Numbered from the stretch's first letter, positions 1-12,576 are shown. The stretch is 64,000 bases of DNA from Siphonodentalium dalli (GCA_032622095.1 CP136067.1:181138556-181202555); one strand, 5' to 3'. The notes: generated from the letters alone by a model not told the origin. A program made the numbers and translations.

Positions 1-673
1 ACTGTATAAATGGTTTTATTTAGGTACAGTCCCCCTTTAACATGTGCATGCATAGGATCTTTATGATGTTTGAAAATATTTGTGTTATTGACTTAATGTG
101 CAAGAGCTAGTTTCTTAATCTCACCTCATGTCATAGTGTTTTTTCAGAGAAAATTATTACTTTATTTCTACTATGTTAGTTATATAATTTATTATCCCTG
201 TTATAGTAGAGGAGTTGAGAAACATTGACTTGTAACATGTGGAATACTATAATGGAAGTGCTTTCTTCCAACGAAAAGATACGTCATAAAATTTAGCTAT
301 ACCAGTTTGATGTAAAGCCTACATCCAATGTAAGTTATCAAAATATTGTTGAGGAATTTAAATCACCTTGTATTGTAAAAGATAGGATACTGCTTCAATT
401 TCTAGAAATTACCATTTATGTTAGCTAGATAAAATATATAAAATGAAATTTTCCACCTGACCAATTTCCAATACAAGTTGGATTTTTCTCCTAGACCTCT
501 GTACCATTTCAACCAAATTTGGTGTGTTGACTTTGGGTACCCCGGCGGATCAAAAAAATATCAAAATGTTTAAACCATCAAAATGTGCATAAAGGCTCCC
601 AATGGGATGTGCTGTCAAACTTGCAAAAGTCTGCCTGTTTTCTGAGGTTTTCCTCCATATGTGATATATCAAC
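1..673. other. No gene seen
   Basis: AT-rich sequence with no convincing open frame, RNA gene or repeat structure. Confidence 0.5.
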
Positions 674-843
674 TTAACCCTTTCAGTGCCAAGTCCGATT
701 TTTGTATCAACCCATATTTCCTTGATAATTTTTCAAATTTATTGATTATAATAATGTGATACATTGATGGAATGAGCTCTAAGAGCTCTTCCCATCAATG
801 TATGGGTTGATACAAAAATCGGACTTGGCATTGAAAGAGTTAA
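674..843. mobile_element. Palindromic MITE with TTAA ends (170 bp)
   Basis: Inverted repeat: TTAACCCTTTCAGTGCCAAG at the left and its near complement (ending GAAAGAGTTAA) at the right, arms about 45 bases. TTAA at both ends and a CCYTTT terminus fit a non-autonomous piggyBac-type element. Confidence 0.7.
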
Positions 844-1836
844 CACAAATCCCCTTGATGACCTGCAACCTTTTGTACATGTTCTTTGTTGTTTTCTCAA
901 TGTCTCTACAGATATAGCTGTAAATTAAATTGGGATAATTTTACAATAACCATAATGGCGTGTAACCTAACCGGAGCAGCATATGTACCTATACATATAG
1001 AATACACCCATATATACCTATACATATAGAATACACCCATAGTAGGTGAAAGTACAAAATTTTCACCACGAGTGGAATTGTGGTTTTAACCACAATTACT
1101 CCTTTTGGTGAGTGGTTAAAACCACAATACCACGAGTGGTGAAAAGTGATACTCCCGGCTACTATGTGTGTATTTATTTATGCCATAATTATTAATTTTG
1201 ATTTGTTCCAAGAAATCAACTACTCTTTACTTTTAATGTGTATCATCACTGAGTGACCCGATCATGACACTATAAGGAATGTGCATCACATGTAATGATG
1301 CATACTTTTACGTCATGATGTCAGCCTCTTTCTAAGCCATCAGTCACTTGATATTCCCATTCATATGTTTCCTGCTTCATATAACGCTAGCACGCTATGT
1401 TTGATAGTAATACAGGCAACCTTCCTCATATTTAATTGATATCATAAAAACTTCCAATTTTATATGAATGTAACAAGAACTATTTTTGCTAACTATGATG
1501 TAGTTCTACTATGGGTATAAATGATTAAGCAATTGAATGACGTTTGAACATTTACATCCACAGTAGCAATTTATACCCAGAGTAGGGTGTGAAGCTGAAA
1601 TTTACAAAATATGTGTTGTACACACACTAAGATTAGACAATTATGGCATAAATTATAATTGTTGATAATTGTGAATGTGTGATGGTAATATATAGCAATG
1701 TATCTTACAAACTTCTTTTGTTATTATTTTTCCATGGGCTTAAAGATGGTCTATCTTTTCCTAAACATGTTTTATATAGTTCCCTGGGGTATACTATAAT
1801 AGTTACTAGCAGGGTTACCCGGCGTTGCCCAGGTTA
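844..1836. repeat. Non-coding stretch with small palindromes
   Basis: No gene. 1038-1166 is an inverted repeat (CATAGTAGGTG ... CTACTATG) containing nested palindromes around CCACGAGTGG and TTGTGGTTTTAACCACAA. Short direct repeats of TATACCTATACATATAGAAT lie at about 980-1035. Confidence 0.5.
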
Positions 1837-1952
1837 AAGTGATGTGAAACCCTCTGATGTGGACATTTGGTGGGAATAGAGAATACCCTTGCCCAAAGTG
1901 TTACTCTTATTCTCATAAATTGTATACCCAAATCGCAAGATAAAGTGTCATT
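1837..1952. repeat. Fragment of dispersed repeat C
   Basis: Starts AAAGTGATGTGAAAC and continues with a segment resembling those at 11452, 30880-30985 and 40120-40235 (for example TTGCCCAAAGT and TATACCCAAAT). It forms the left flank of the tandem-array element. Confidence 0.55.
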
Positions 1953-4900
1953 TTTAGCTCAACTTTACTTTGTAAAGTTTGAGCTATTGCCATGGCTTTG
2001 TCGTCCGTCGTCCGTGTGTACGTGTGTACGTGTGCGCGTGTGTACGTAAGGCGTCAACAATAGAGGCTACAGGTCGTACCTTTGATCGGATCATTATGAA
2101 ATTTGTCATAGCTGTTGACATCAACATTTGTACCGGAATGATTCATTTTGGGGTCATTCGGAAAAAAAACATGGCCGCCAGCGGCCATCTTAGATTTCAA
2201 AATTCAATCCATTAGCACGGGCTACAGGCCGTACTGTTCGTCTGATCGTCATGAAATTTGTCATGGATGTTAATATTGACATGTAGATGGGAACGAGTAA
2301 TTTTGGGGTCATTCGGCCAAAAAACATGGCCGCCAGCAGCCATCTTCGATTTTACTCTTTGCATGACTAAATCCTTTAGCACGGGCTACAGGTCGTACCT
2401 TTAGTCAGATCATCATAAAATTTGTCATGGATGTTAACAATGACATGTAGATGGGAATGAGTCATTTTTGGGTTATTCGGGCAAAAAACATGGCCGCCAG
2501 CAGCCATCTTGGATTTTACTCTTTGTATGACTAAATCCTTTAGCACGGGCTACAGGTCATACCTTTAGTCTGATAATCATGAAATTTGTCATGGCTGTTG
2601 AAATTGGAATGTAGATGGGAACGAGTCATTTTGGGGTCATTCGGACAAAAAACATGGCCGCCAGTGGCCATCTTTGTTTTCAAAATTCAATCCATTAGCA
2701 CGGGCCACAGGTCGCACTGTTCGTCTGATCATCATGAAATTTGTCATGGATGTTAATATTGACATGTAGATGGGAACGAGTTATTTTGGGGTCATTCGGC
2801 CCAAAAACATGGCCGCCAGCAGCCATCTTGGATTTTACTCTTTGTATGACTAAATTCTTTAGCACGGGCTACAGGTCGTACCTTTAGTCTGATCATCATA
2901 AAATTTGTCATGGATGTTAACAATGACATGTAGATTCGAACGAGTCATTTTGGGGTCATTCGGCCAAAAAACATGGCCGCCAGCAGCCGTCTTGGATTTT
3001 ACTCTTTGCATGACTAAATCCTTTAGCACGGGCTACAGGTCCTACTTTTAGTCTGATCATCATAAAATTTGTCAATAATGTTAATAATCACATGTAGATG
3101 GGAACGAGTCATTTTGGGGTCATTCGGCCAAAAAACATGGCCGCCAGCAGCCATCTTGGATTTTACTCTTTGTATGACTAAATCCTTTAGCACGGGCTAC
3201 AGGTCGTACCTTTAGTCTGATCATCATAAATTTGTCATGGCTGTTGATATTGGAATGTAGATGGGAACGAGTCATTTTGGGGTCATTCGGACAAAAAACA
3301 TGGCCGCCAGCGGCCATCTTGGATTTCAAAATTTAATCCATTAGCACGGGCCACAGGTCGTACTGTTTGTCTGATCATCATGAAATTTGTCATGGATGAT
3401 AATATTGACATGTAGATGGGAACGAGTAATTTTGGGGTCATTCGGCCAAAAAACATGGTCGCCAGCAGCCATCTTGGATTTTACTCTTTGTATGACTAAA
3501 TCCTTTAGCACAGGCTACAGGTCGTACATTTAGTCTGATCATCATAAAAATTGTCATGGCTGTTGAAATTGGAATGTAGATGGGAACGAGTCATTTTGGG
3601 GTCATTCGGACAAAAAACATGGCCGCCAGCAGCCATCTTGCATTAAAAAATTTAATCCATTAGCACGGGCCACAGTTAGTACTGTTCGTCTGATCATCAT
3701 GAAATTTGTCATGGATGTTAATATTGACATGTAGATGGGAACGAGTACTTTTGGGGTCATTTGGCCGAAAAACATGGCCGCCAGCAGCCATCTTGGATTT
3801 CACTCTTTGTATGACTAAATCCTTTAGCACAGGCTACAGGTTATATCTTTAGTCTGATCATCATAAAATTTGTCATGAATGTTAATAATGACATGTAGAT
3901 GGGAACAAGTCATTTTGGGGTCATTCGGCCAAAAAACATGGCCGCCAGCAGCCATCTTGGATTTTACTCTTTGTATGACTAAATCCTTTAGCACGGGCTA
4001 CAGGTCGTACCTTTAGTCTGATCATCATAAAATTTTTCATGGCTGTTGAAATTGGAATGTAAATGGGAACGAGTCATTTTGGGGTCATTCGGACAAAAAA
4101 CATGGCCGCTAGCAGCCATCTTGGATTTCAAAATTTAATCCATTAGCACGGGCCACAGGTCGTACTGTTCGTCTGATCATCATGAAATTTGTCATGGATG
4201 TTAATATTGACATGTAGATGGGAACGAGTAATTTTGGGTGTCATTTGGCCAAAAACATGGCCGCCAGCAGCCATCTTGGATTTTACTCTTTGTATGACTA
4301 AATTATTTAGCACGGGCTACAGGTCGTACCTTTAGTCTGATCATCATAAAATTTGTCATGGTTCTTAACAATGACATGTAGATGGGAACGAGTAATTTTG
4401 GGGTCAATCGGCCAAAAAACATGGTCGCCAGCAGCCATCTTGGATTTTACTCTTTGTATGACTAAATCCTTTAGCACGGGCTACAGGTTGTACCTTTAGT
4501 CTGATCATCATAAAATTTGTCATGAATGTTAATAATGACATGTAGATGGGAACGAGTCATTTTGGGGTCATTTGGCCAAAAAACATGGCCGCCAGCAGCC
4601 AACTTGGATTTTACTCTTTGTATGACTAAATCCTTTACCACGGGCTACAGGTCGTACCTTTACTCTGAGTTCGGGGTCATTCGGACAAAAAACATGGCCG
4701 CCAGTGGCCATCTTGGATTTCAAAATTTAATCCATTAGCACGGGCCACAGGTCGTACCTTTAGTCTGATCGTCATAAAATTTGTCATTGATGTTAACGAT
4801 GACATGTAGTTGGGAACGACTCATTTTGGGGTCATTCGGCTGAAAACATGGCCGCCAGCAGCCATCTTGGATTTTACTTCTCTCTTCATGTCTATAAACT

Positions 4901-4984
4901 AGTATTAGACATTCAACTTTCCACATTCCTAATCGCTCCATTGACTGTAATATATTAAATTATTCCCTTTCCAAGTTGAGCTAC
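1953..4984. mobile_element. MULE-like element filled with a ~160 bp tandem array
   Basis: Contains about 18 copies of a ~160 bp unit, each with AGCACGGGCTACAGGTCGTA, a GTAGATGGGAACGAGT segment, and the near-palindrome ATGGCCGCCAGCGGCCAT or variant. Ends are short inverted repeats (TAGCTCAACTT at left, AAGTTGAGCTA at right). AGTGTCATT occurs just outside both ends (1944-1952 and 4985-4993), which would be a 9 bp target duplication as made by Mutator-like elements. No transposase; open frames here are shadows of the array. Confidence 0.65.
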
Positions 4985-4985
4985 A

Positions 4986-5262
4986 GTGTCATTGACACTT
5001 TCATTATACATGTTAGCCCTTAACATTTGGGGACATCGTTTAAAAAATCATAAGCTCATACTCCATTCGGATAATGCGGCAGTTGTGGCTATCATTAATT
5101 CTCAAACAACTACAGATTCTAGTCTTTTAAAACTTCTTCGTTTGCTTGTCTTAATTACACTCAAATTTAATATCGTTATTCGATGTCAGCATATCGCGGG
5201 TAAGGACAATCGCTAATCGGATCTGCTCTCGAGGTTGCAGGTAGACGAGTTCAGACAGCAAG
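4986..5262 (+). pseudogene. DIRS-type retroelement RNase H end (broken)
   Basis: Encodes LALNIWGHRLKNHKLILHSD, NAAVVAIINSQ and FNIVIRCQHIAGKDNR, the RNase H/connection part of DIRS-like polyproteins (catalytic Asp in HSDN), then an in-frame TAA, then SDLLSRLQVDEFRQQAPWAV, the usual tail. The reverse transcriptase upstream is missing; the tandem-array element occupies that position. The frame overlaps the recombinase start, as is normal in DIRS elements. Confidence 0.75.
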
Positions 5263-5266
5263 CGCC

Positions 5267-6148
5267 ATGGGCAGTAGACGAACCTACAGCGATACCACCT
5301 CAGCTGACCATCGGCAACTTATTTCCACTATGAAGCATCTAGCTGATCAGGCTATGGCCACGACAACTAAAGAAACTTACAGCAAATATTGGGGAAACTT
5401 TTTAGCTTTCTGTCATAAGTATAATCTTTCAACCGAAATACCTATCTCGGTTGGTACGGTTTGTCTTTTTGTGGCCCACTTATATAATGCTTCTTATGGG
5501 GTGGCAACAGTACGCACGGTGTTATCGGTTATTAGTTTCTTTCATAAAATACAAGGTATCGGTGACCCAACTAAAGATTTTTATCTCCAGAAATTAATCA
5601 TTGGTTTTCAAAAGTCTCGTCCTTCCTGCGACCTCTGCATGCCTGTCACATTGTCCTTACTTGAGCGTTTCCTACAAGCAATTCCGCAGTGTGTATTGAT
5701 CGCGAGTAACTATCAATCTAGGCTTTTCAGCGCAATGTTTGTTTTTGCCTTTTTTACCTTGTCTCGCATCGGAGAAATCTGTGTTACACGCGAATCACAT
5801 TCCCATATGGTTATAACAGCAAATGATGTTATTTGGAAAGAAGACGAGATCGTAATACGGTTTCGTCATTTCAAGCACAATGTTTCAGGGACTACACACT
5901 TTATCGCAATCCGGCCTCGATCGGCAGAGTTACTTTGTCCCTTTCGGATTATGCAGCAGTATAGGCAGACTCGGGGTCATGCCGAAGCCCCCCTATTTTG
6001 CCACCCAGATGGCAAAGGTATTCCTCGCCGTTTGTTTGATCAAGTATTGGCACAAGTTTTGACATACCTTAATTTAGATGGGCAAGTCTTTAAAGCGCAT
6101 TCATTCCGTATTGGCGGTGCTTCTGTATCTGTAGTTGTTACGTCCTAG
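5267..6148 (+). pseudogene. DIRS-type tyrosine recombinase, C-terminally truncated
   Basis: A 293-residue open frame with an N-terminal SAM-like region (TTKETYSKYWGNFLAFCHKY), the catalytic Arg block (FFTLSRIGEICVT, about residues 165-177), and the His-x-x-Arg block HSFRIGGAS near residue 280. The frame then stops before the helix that carries the nucleophilic tyrosine, so it cannot be catalytically complete. Family knowledge: this recombinase integrates the circular DNA of DIRS elements. No homing or host role is implied. Confidence 0.85.
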
Positions 6149-7860
6149 TGACCAAGGCTGGCTTTTACAGGACGCGCGGGATCGAGTACATCCATAATTT
6201 TTCCAGGAAGTTTTTTGCCGAACCCGTGACTTCTTCGCCACGGTAGGGATCTTTAACGTGCGCACATTGTTGCACACGGGACAGCCATTAGCGTCGGCTC
6301 CCGATCCGACGGTGTGCCAAGTGTAGTGTCATCCCGGGTCATGACATTACGAGAGGAGCAGAGGTACGAAGTTAGTCCAGTACGCATTTTTCAAATTTTG
6401 TCTGAGACTCTTTGGCTTCTGGAATCTTTCTCAGATCACTGATCGTGGCATCGATGATTGATTTGTGATGCCCATGGTACTGGGAATGCAGATGGCGACA
6501 CAAAGTCCGACCAATATTTTGTCGGATTTGAACCCTCGACCGTGTCGAAGGTGTAGCCTCATTTGCTTGTCTTGCCGCAGCACGTGGTTTCTCCGATGCA
6601 CAGATTCGGTCTTTAGGTCGATGGCAGTCAGACGCATTTAAAAAGTACATCCGTCCACCAGTTCTTTATTAAGCTATAAACTTGTATTTTTTCTATCCTC
6701 AGGGACCTGGCTACCATAACCATATATTCAATCATTAGGATGTTTATTAATGACCATTTATCATCAGTGAACACTTTTGTTGGGGGGGGGGGGGGGGGTA
6801 GTTTTCTTTTGTTGAGCGTGTCGTTACAGGCCAAATGATTTCTGCCATCTCTTTCAACTTTGGAGTCGAGTCTTGATCCTCATTTGGAGCTTGTCGTCAC
6901 AAGCAAGAGGACCAAGACAGTGGCTGCATACTTTGTAGATGTCATGCAAGGTTTTTTTTTCATGTGATCAATTTTGCTTTTCAAGTTTTTCCGATAGGAT
7001 GAGCTTATTGTGCAGTTTTCGGGGGAGGGCCTGGTCTTCATTTGTCCAGAGCATGTTGTCTATTCCAATGGGGGGCCACGCCTGGCTATCACATGACAAG
7101 TTTGTCGAAATGACGCTACAAATGGCTATCCTCTGTCGAGGGCCAGAAATAAATGTATTGTATGGTAGTATAGAGAATTTGGCATGCCGTAGTTCATTTA
7201 GTCAAATCGAGAGTGAGCGATCCTTTCTATGAAAGGCTAGATATGCGGATGTATATAATTGTTGGTGTGGTTTGTGTTGTTTCCCACTGTGATACTTACT
7301 CTTGGGTGCCAGGTAAACGTGCTGGCACGCTTATTAATTTTGGAAGAATATGTTGGCCATCATTATTATTTGGTCATGATATATATAGTGAAAATGCCAC
7401 CAATATTAATAATTTTAGGGGTAAATGTAAGCCAGCACGTTTATTCAGCCATCACATTTGTTTGGCACCTGAGAGTGATTAAGTTACCTCATGCGTTAAG
7501 TGCCAAAAAATACCTAGAGGTCTTTCTACACTGGGTGTTTTCATTGTATATAATTATGTGATAATCTTGTTTCTTCTATGGCAGCATTGGAAGTAAGGGT
7601 TTCCCTGTCCGCTCCTTTTCTTTCTCTGTGGGTGCATGTCTTGAATTTCGCAACTCAGTAGGCTCAATTTCAGCCATATGGCGTTTTACACCCACATTAG
7701 GGTTACATAACTGGTTACAAGCAAAAAATTTGATGCGAAAGCAATTCCTAAAATTCATGAACAGCAATAACTATGTACATTGCTATTTTGTAAATGTTTC
7801 AACCAGAGGCGAGAATAAATCGTCGGACATGGAAATTATGTTTTAGTGTCTATTTATCCC
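6149..7860. other. Retroelement 3' remains and unassigned sequence
   Basis: 6150-6370 carries a GGGATCTTTAACGTGCGCAC / CACACGGGAC / CCCGATCCGACGG block of the kind widely dispersed in invertebrate genomes. There is an 18-base G run at about 6781-6799. Open frames of up to 100 codons show no recognisable domain. The region could be the decayed 3' part of the DIRS element. Confidence 0.35.
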
Positions 7861-8289
7861 AACAAATAAAAAAGGGGGTTATAGGTTTGTTATGTCAAGG
7901 CTTGATAATAAGTCAGGGCATAACCTATGGGTCCAAACTCGTGTCAAAGCTTTAAAGGGAGTCGGGGCATAAATGGATTATAAGTAGTGGCTCAGTACCT
8001 CGTCTGACTGATTATCATTGTGTTTATCACGATTAATTCGTTCAACCAAAAAAAAATAATATTTATTTATTTACAACTCCCTATCTTCTCTGGAAAGTTT
8101 CTTTATTGTCATATTTCTATAGAAACTCCTTGACATAGATTCTATTACCTTTTTAGTTTAGTTTCTCGATATCCCCCAATTGGCAGACGACACATTGCAT
8201 AATTAATGGAGGTTCCCAAAGTGTGTACATCGACATATTCACCATTTGGGAACTTCAATCTGAATCTATGTCTCCCATAGCAGATAAAG

Positions 8290-8405
8290 CCATGCAGAAT
8301 GAGGTCCCAAGACGGACAAAGGGGGTGAATTTGGTGATGCTAGCCCACTGTGCAGGATAGTGTCACTAAATTCACCATCTGGGGACCCCATTCTACAAAT
8401 GACAG
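8290..8405. repeat. Hairpin element copy (GAATGAGGTCC family)
   Basis: GCAGAATGAGGTCCC at the left pairs with GGGGACCCCATTCT at the right; the middle has GGTGAATTTGGTGATGCTAG against its diverged complement. Related to 22073-22268 and 41995-42085. Confidence 0.65.
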
Positions 8406-9056
8406 GTACACTAAACTCAGGCTTATCCAGGGACGTGGTGACAAGGAGATGATGGGTAGTCTCATCCTCAACTTTGGTCAAACTTTTCCACAGTTGGAAT
8501 TTCGATTCCCATTCCTGAAGCATCGACAACCAGTGCAATATTCGACACTGAAATGGTCATAAGTTGACATGTTCCAACACTATAGGTGGTGTTTCGTCGG
8601 TAGTTTTTAGCCAGTTGGACAGTTTGAGGTACCAGTTGCACAATTCTAACTCAAGGGGTGCAAATGAAGTTTTCGAGAGTTGGGAATTTTACCAAGAAGG
8701 GAGAATGCATTTCTAATTTGGATATTCCCCAAACAAAGACCTCTTAAGGGCCCACTTAATTTTCGAGTCGCCAATTATTTTTTATTATAATTATAGTGAC
8801 TTGATATACGGTTTTAATAACAATCTATGATTAAAATGCTATAATTCACCACTATTTGAAACATCTGTGTCTCAGAAGATGCCCACAGATAAATAGAAGA
8901 CTTCCCCCCTCTGTCACCCCCCCTGCATTGAAAATAATACTGATTTTTACTTCATTCTTGATGACAAAACGCATTGGCAACTCAACAAAAACAACATATC
9001 AACAGTTTATTACACCGGATAAGTTTCCTCTTTCAAATGATATATAATATGGCATA
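8406..9056. other. No gene seen
   Basis: Low-complexity, AT-rich sequence. A segment beginning GGGCCCACTTAATTTTCGA (about 8750) recurs near 16540 and 57925, so it is part of a dispersed repeat. Confidence 0.4.
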
Positions 9057-9687
9057 TCTCATATATATTTTGAAGACCTCTGTTTGTATGTTTGTATGTC
9101 TGTCTGTCTGTCTGTCATTTATACAAATCTACGATTCTCGACCGATCGGGACGAAACTTGGTACGTGTGTGTAGTATGACCAGGCGGTCGTCCTTGTCGT
9201 ATTGGCGAGCCCGTGCGACGCCCGCTTCGCGCATGCGTAGACGAGATATCGGAAACGGTGGAGCTATCGACTTGAAATTTGCTATGTGAATGTATCTTGC
9301 CCCGGATACGAATTTTATCGGGTCGCCGAGCCCGTGCGACGCCAGGTTCGCACATGCGCAGACGAGATCTCGGAAACGGGTGGAGCTATCGACTTGAAAT
9401 TTTGTACGTGAATGTATCTTGCCCCGGATACGAATTTTATCGGGTCGCCGAGCCCGTGCGACGCCAGCTTCGCACATGCGCAGACGAAATCTCGGAAACG
9501 GGTGGAGCTATCGACTTGAAATTTGGTATGTGAATGTATATTGTCCAGGATACGAATTTTATCGGGTCGCCGAGCCCGTGCGACGCCAGCTTCGCGCATG
9601 CGCAGACCAGATCTCGGAAACGGGTAGAGCAATCGACTTGAAATTTGGTTTTTGAATAGCCCGGACAACGTCGGGCTCATCGGCTAG
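9057..9687 (+). mobile_element. Helitron-like non-autonomous element 1
   Basis: Begins A|TCTCATATATATTTTG and ends with the hairpin AGCCCG-GACAACGT-CGGGCT, ten bases, then CTAG|T. This is the 5'-TC ... hairpin-CTRR-3' layout of Helitrons inserted between A and T. The body holds a (TGTC)n run and a minisatellite. It encodes no replicase. Confidence 0.65.
9188..9660 (+). repeat. Minisatellite of ~120 bp units inside Helitron-like element
   Basis: Four units, each with CGAGCCCGTGCGACGCCAG, CGCATGCGCAGACGAGATC and GGAAACGGGTGGAGC, mostly separated by a TACGAATTTTATCGGGTCGC spacer. Arginine-rich open frames on both strands are translations of this array. Confidence 0.85.
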
Positions 9688-10278
9688 TCTATTATATATT
9701 TTGGGACTTCTGTCTGTTTGTTTGTTAGCTATGGCCGGGATTTCGACCAAACTTCATATCTAAGGGTAAAACACCAGATGAAGTGTCGTCGCATTGCTTT
9801 TGAGAAGTTCCGGGTACTAATTCTCCATTCCCACTGCCGCCGTCTTGGAATTGTGGGGGTTAATCGCGTGATAGTTAAAGAGCGTTCGTATCCGCAGTGT
9901 CGATGATAAAGAGCGTGTCTGTGTCCAGACATGAGCGTGTTGTGTCGGTGTCCAGACATGAGCGTGTTGTGTGATCCTTATGTATGTGTTCGTTCTTATG
10001 GGTTCCTAGGAATGGGGGAGATTTTCATCGGGTCAGTTTTTCCGCCCGAGGTGACCTTCACCTTGAAACGGGTACCCACAAATGATATATATGCATGGGT
10101 GTGTCCGTTATAGACTCGAAAACGGCCCTACCGATGGAGTCCAAACTTGCTACCTAGGGCCACTTTTGTCCGGGAACTCTCATGGACCATGCAGTCAAAT
10201 TGTGACCCCGACCTGACCTTGACCTTCAAAATGATCAATTCAAGGTCAAAACCCGGACGAAGTCGGGTCACCTGCTAG
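9688..10278 (+). mobile_element. Helitron-like non-autonomous element 2, directly abutting element 1
   Basis: Begins TCTATTATATATTTTGGGAC, similar to element 1, and ends ACCCG-GACGAAGT-CGGGT hairpin, then CACCTG and CTAG|T. It contains a 28-base direct repeat of GTCCAGACATGAGCGTGTTG (about 9930-9970). No coding sequence. Confidence 0.6.
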
Positions 10279-10515
10279 TATTTTATATAATGTAATCTGG
10301 GGGTTCGAAAATTAAGTGGGCCTTTAAGTTCTTAACCACGTCACGTTTTCCATCTAAAACCGAAGTGTAGATTGGTATTATTTACAGAAGAAATGGTGAT
10401 ACATTGTACAAATAAGAAGTAGTGATGACCCGATATGGAGAAAATCAACATCTGTCGATTGTACGGGATTATGTCCTCGGTGGAAGCTGATGCAGACTAT
10501 ACTACATGTCCTGTA

Positions 10516-10958
10516 ATATGTGACCCGCCATATCAAATCCAGTCGGAAGTCGGGATTTTTTTACCCTGTGCCAATCCATTCTCTTATATATGCGAGTCGA
10601 CCATAGGTCGCCTCGCATATATAAGAGAATGCATTGGCCTAACATGTTTTTTAAATAAATGTTTCTTACAATTTTTAGGACATAAAATAAAAAACATCCA
10701 TTACCCTGCAGGGAGCCCCAAACATATATAGAAGCATATAGAAGAGTGTCGTCTGCTCATGTTTGTCTGGGGCTCTGTATGGGTGAAATTATAAAATTGT
10801 TAAAGAATACAAGAACAAATTATTAAAATGGTTAGGCCAATGCATTCTCTTATATATCCGAGGCGACCTATGGTCGACTCGCATATATAAGAGAATACAT
10901 TGGCACAGGGTAAAAAAAATCCCGACTTCCGACTGGATTTGATATGGCGGGTCACATA
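10516..10958. mobile_element. MITE family A, copy 1 (two palindromic cassettes)
   Basis: Terminal inverted repeats ATATGTGACCCGCCATATCA with subterminal CCAGTCGGAAGTCGGGA. Two ~70 bp palindromes lie at 10568-10638 and 10832-10905, separated by an AT-rich core with GAGCCCC and GGGGCTC motifs. Confidence 0.85.
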
Positions 10959-12576
10959 TGGTTAACACATTGGCTGTTGTAATAACGGGAAATTAACATA
11001 ACCAGTTAGTATAGTTATTGTTAAATCGGGGGTCCATTTGGTATTGTGATTGCACTGTGCACATATATTTTATACCAATTTAATAAATAGAGCATGGCTT
11101 GGAGTTGACTACGCGTGTATAGTGCCCAGTGGGTGGCGAAGCAGAATGAACTATACCCACCCCACTCGGCATTATACCCACGTAGTCAACGACAACCACA
11201 CTGCCAAAAAAGATTTTCTAGCTAAGAAAATATTTCTAATTTTGAGATTTATTTTCTCCTTTTAAGAAATGATGTTTTTATTCGAGAAAAGGTCAAGAAA
11301 AATCGTTATCCACCTGGAGCACATTTTCTTATACCTAGAGTTTTTTTCTACACAATAAGAATTTTTTCTAGGTTATAAGATATCCTGTTTGGAATACAAG
11401 AAATTTTTCTTTGTGTTTGAAAAAGGTCATTATGTGATTTCTTACATTAAAGTGATGTGAAACACTCCGGTAGGGTGGTCAAATAAAAATGGAGAACATA
11501 ATCTTGATCAAAGTAGTCATTTTTACAAATATTATATCCAAATTGACAACAAACACCGCCATTCTTGTATATTAATTAAATACAATGACTCTCGATGGCG
11601 AAATCGTTTTTGTTAGTTTGTGCACATGTTAGTATACTGTTGCGTCCCGAATCGAGAAGTAAATATTTACAATTGAGCGTAGTTCAGACGATGTTTTCTA
11701 TGGAGAAGTAAGGTCTATTTGTTTTAAATTTTCGGTGATGTTACTAGAATGCTATATTCCTCCAGTTGGCATAGTGCCTGAATACTAACTTAATGGTGTC
11801 ACGCACCCGATAAGTACATAATATGTCTTAAAGATTTTTTTATCGGATTTTAGATTTATTTTGTTATTAGAGACAAATGGTATTTATGTTAGACAAAGTG
11901 ATTATGTGATTTCTTACATTAAGATTTTGTTTCTGCTTTTAGAAAAAAGGTTTTAGAGAACAAGAATTGTTTTTCTTTTGTTATAAAAAGTGACCATGTC
12001 ATTTCTTATATCGCGTCGTTGCAAATGGGATACTATGCATGCTCTGTATATAGGGCATGTTAAAATAAATCATGTACAACTCGTTGTCCTGAGAACACAT
12101 ACACTATATGGTTATCAACTTACCGATAACAGTTTAAGAGAAACATAATCATCGCAAGAATGTGTTGAAATCAAGTTCAATAAACCGAAACGTATTTAGG
12201 TTTTGTTTTGAATGCACGAAAACACGAAACTGTACCACAAGGTGAATTCAGCCGAATGTTGCCACTTTGCAAGTTGACGTCATTCCTATGAGAAAACTGT
12301 TCACAGCGTAATGTTTTAATTTTATTTGGACACGCCTTAGTAAGTTGGTGGATACATTATATGTATATCTGTTTTCGAGATTGTTGTCTCTGTTCATGGC
12401 TTTTTACATGCTAGTTCTAGTATATAGTTGTGTGATAAATTTAGCACGATACTATAGAAGTAGAGTGGTGTGCTAAATTTAGCACGATACTATACAATAT
12501 AGAACACAGGTCTCGACCAATCAGAAGGCGCCATTTCTGGGTGAGATGAAATTTCACCGTTACTGCATGAAATAAT
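10959..12576. repeat. AT-rich stretch with two dispersed repeats
   Basis: 11095-11190 is an inverted repeat (GTTGACTACG ... CGTAGTCAAC). 11210-11400 and 11880-12000 are rich in AAGAAAAT/TTTTCTT palindromic motifs also seen at 35.6 and 42.9 kb. 11452-11790 is a copy of repeat C (AAAGTGATGTGAAACACTCC ... ATATTCCTCCAGTTGGCATA). No gene. Confidence 0.55.

Noticed and set aside
6939-7232. 97-codon frame downstream of the recombinase, considered as an SGNH-type domain seen in some DIRS relatives
   Set aside because: Only a vague resemblance; no GDS or GND motif could be pointed to.
9092-9750. Several overlapping Arg/Ala-rich frames
   Set aside because: All follow the ~120 bp minisatellite period in different frames.
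10435-10731. Open frames encoding CANAFSYICE...GRLAYIRECIG, recurring at 10.4, 40.5, 54.0, 55.8, 56.9 and 61.2 kb
   Set aside because: They are translations of the palindromic MITE cassette; both strands and all copies give the same string, with no start context or domain.
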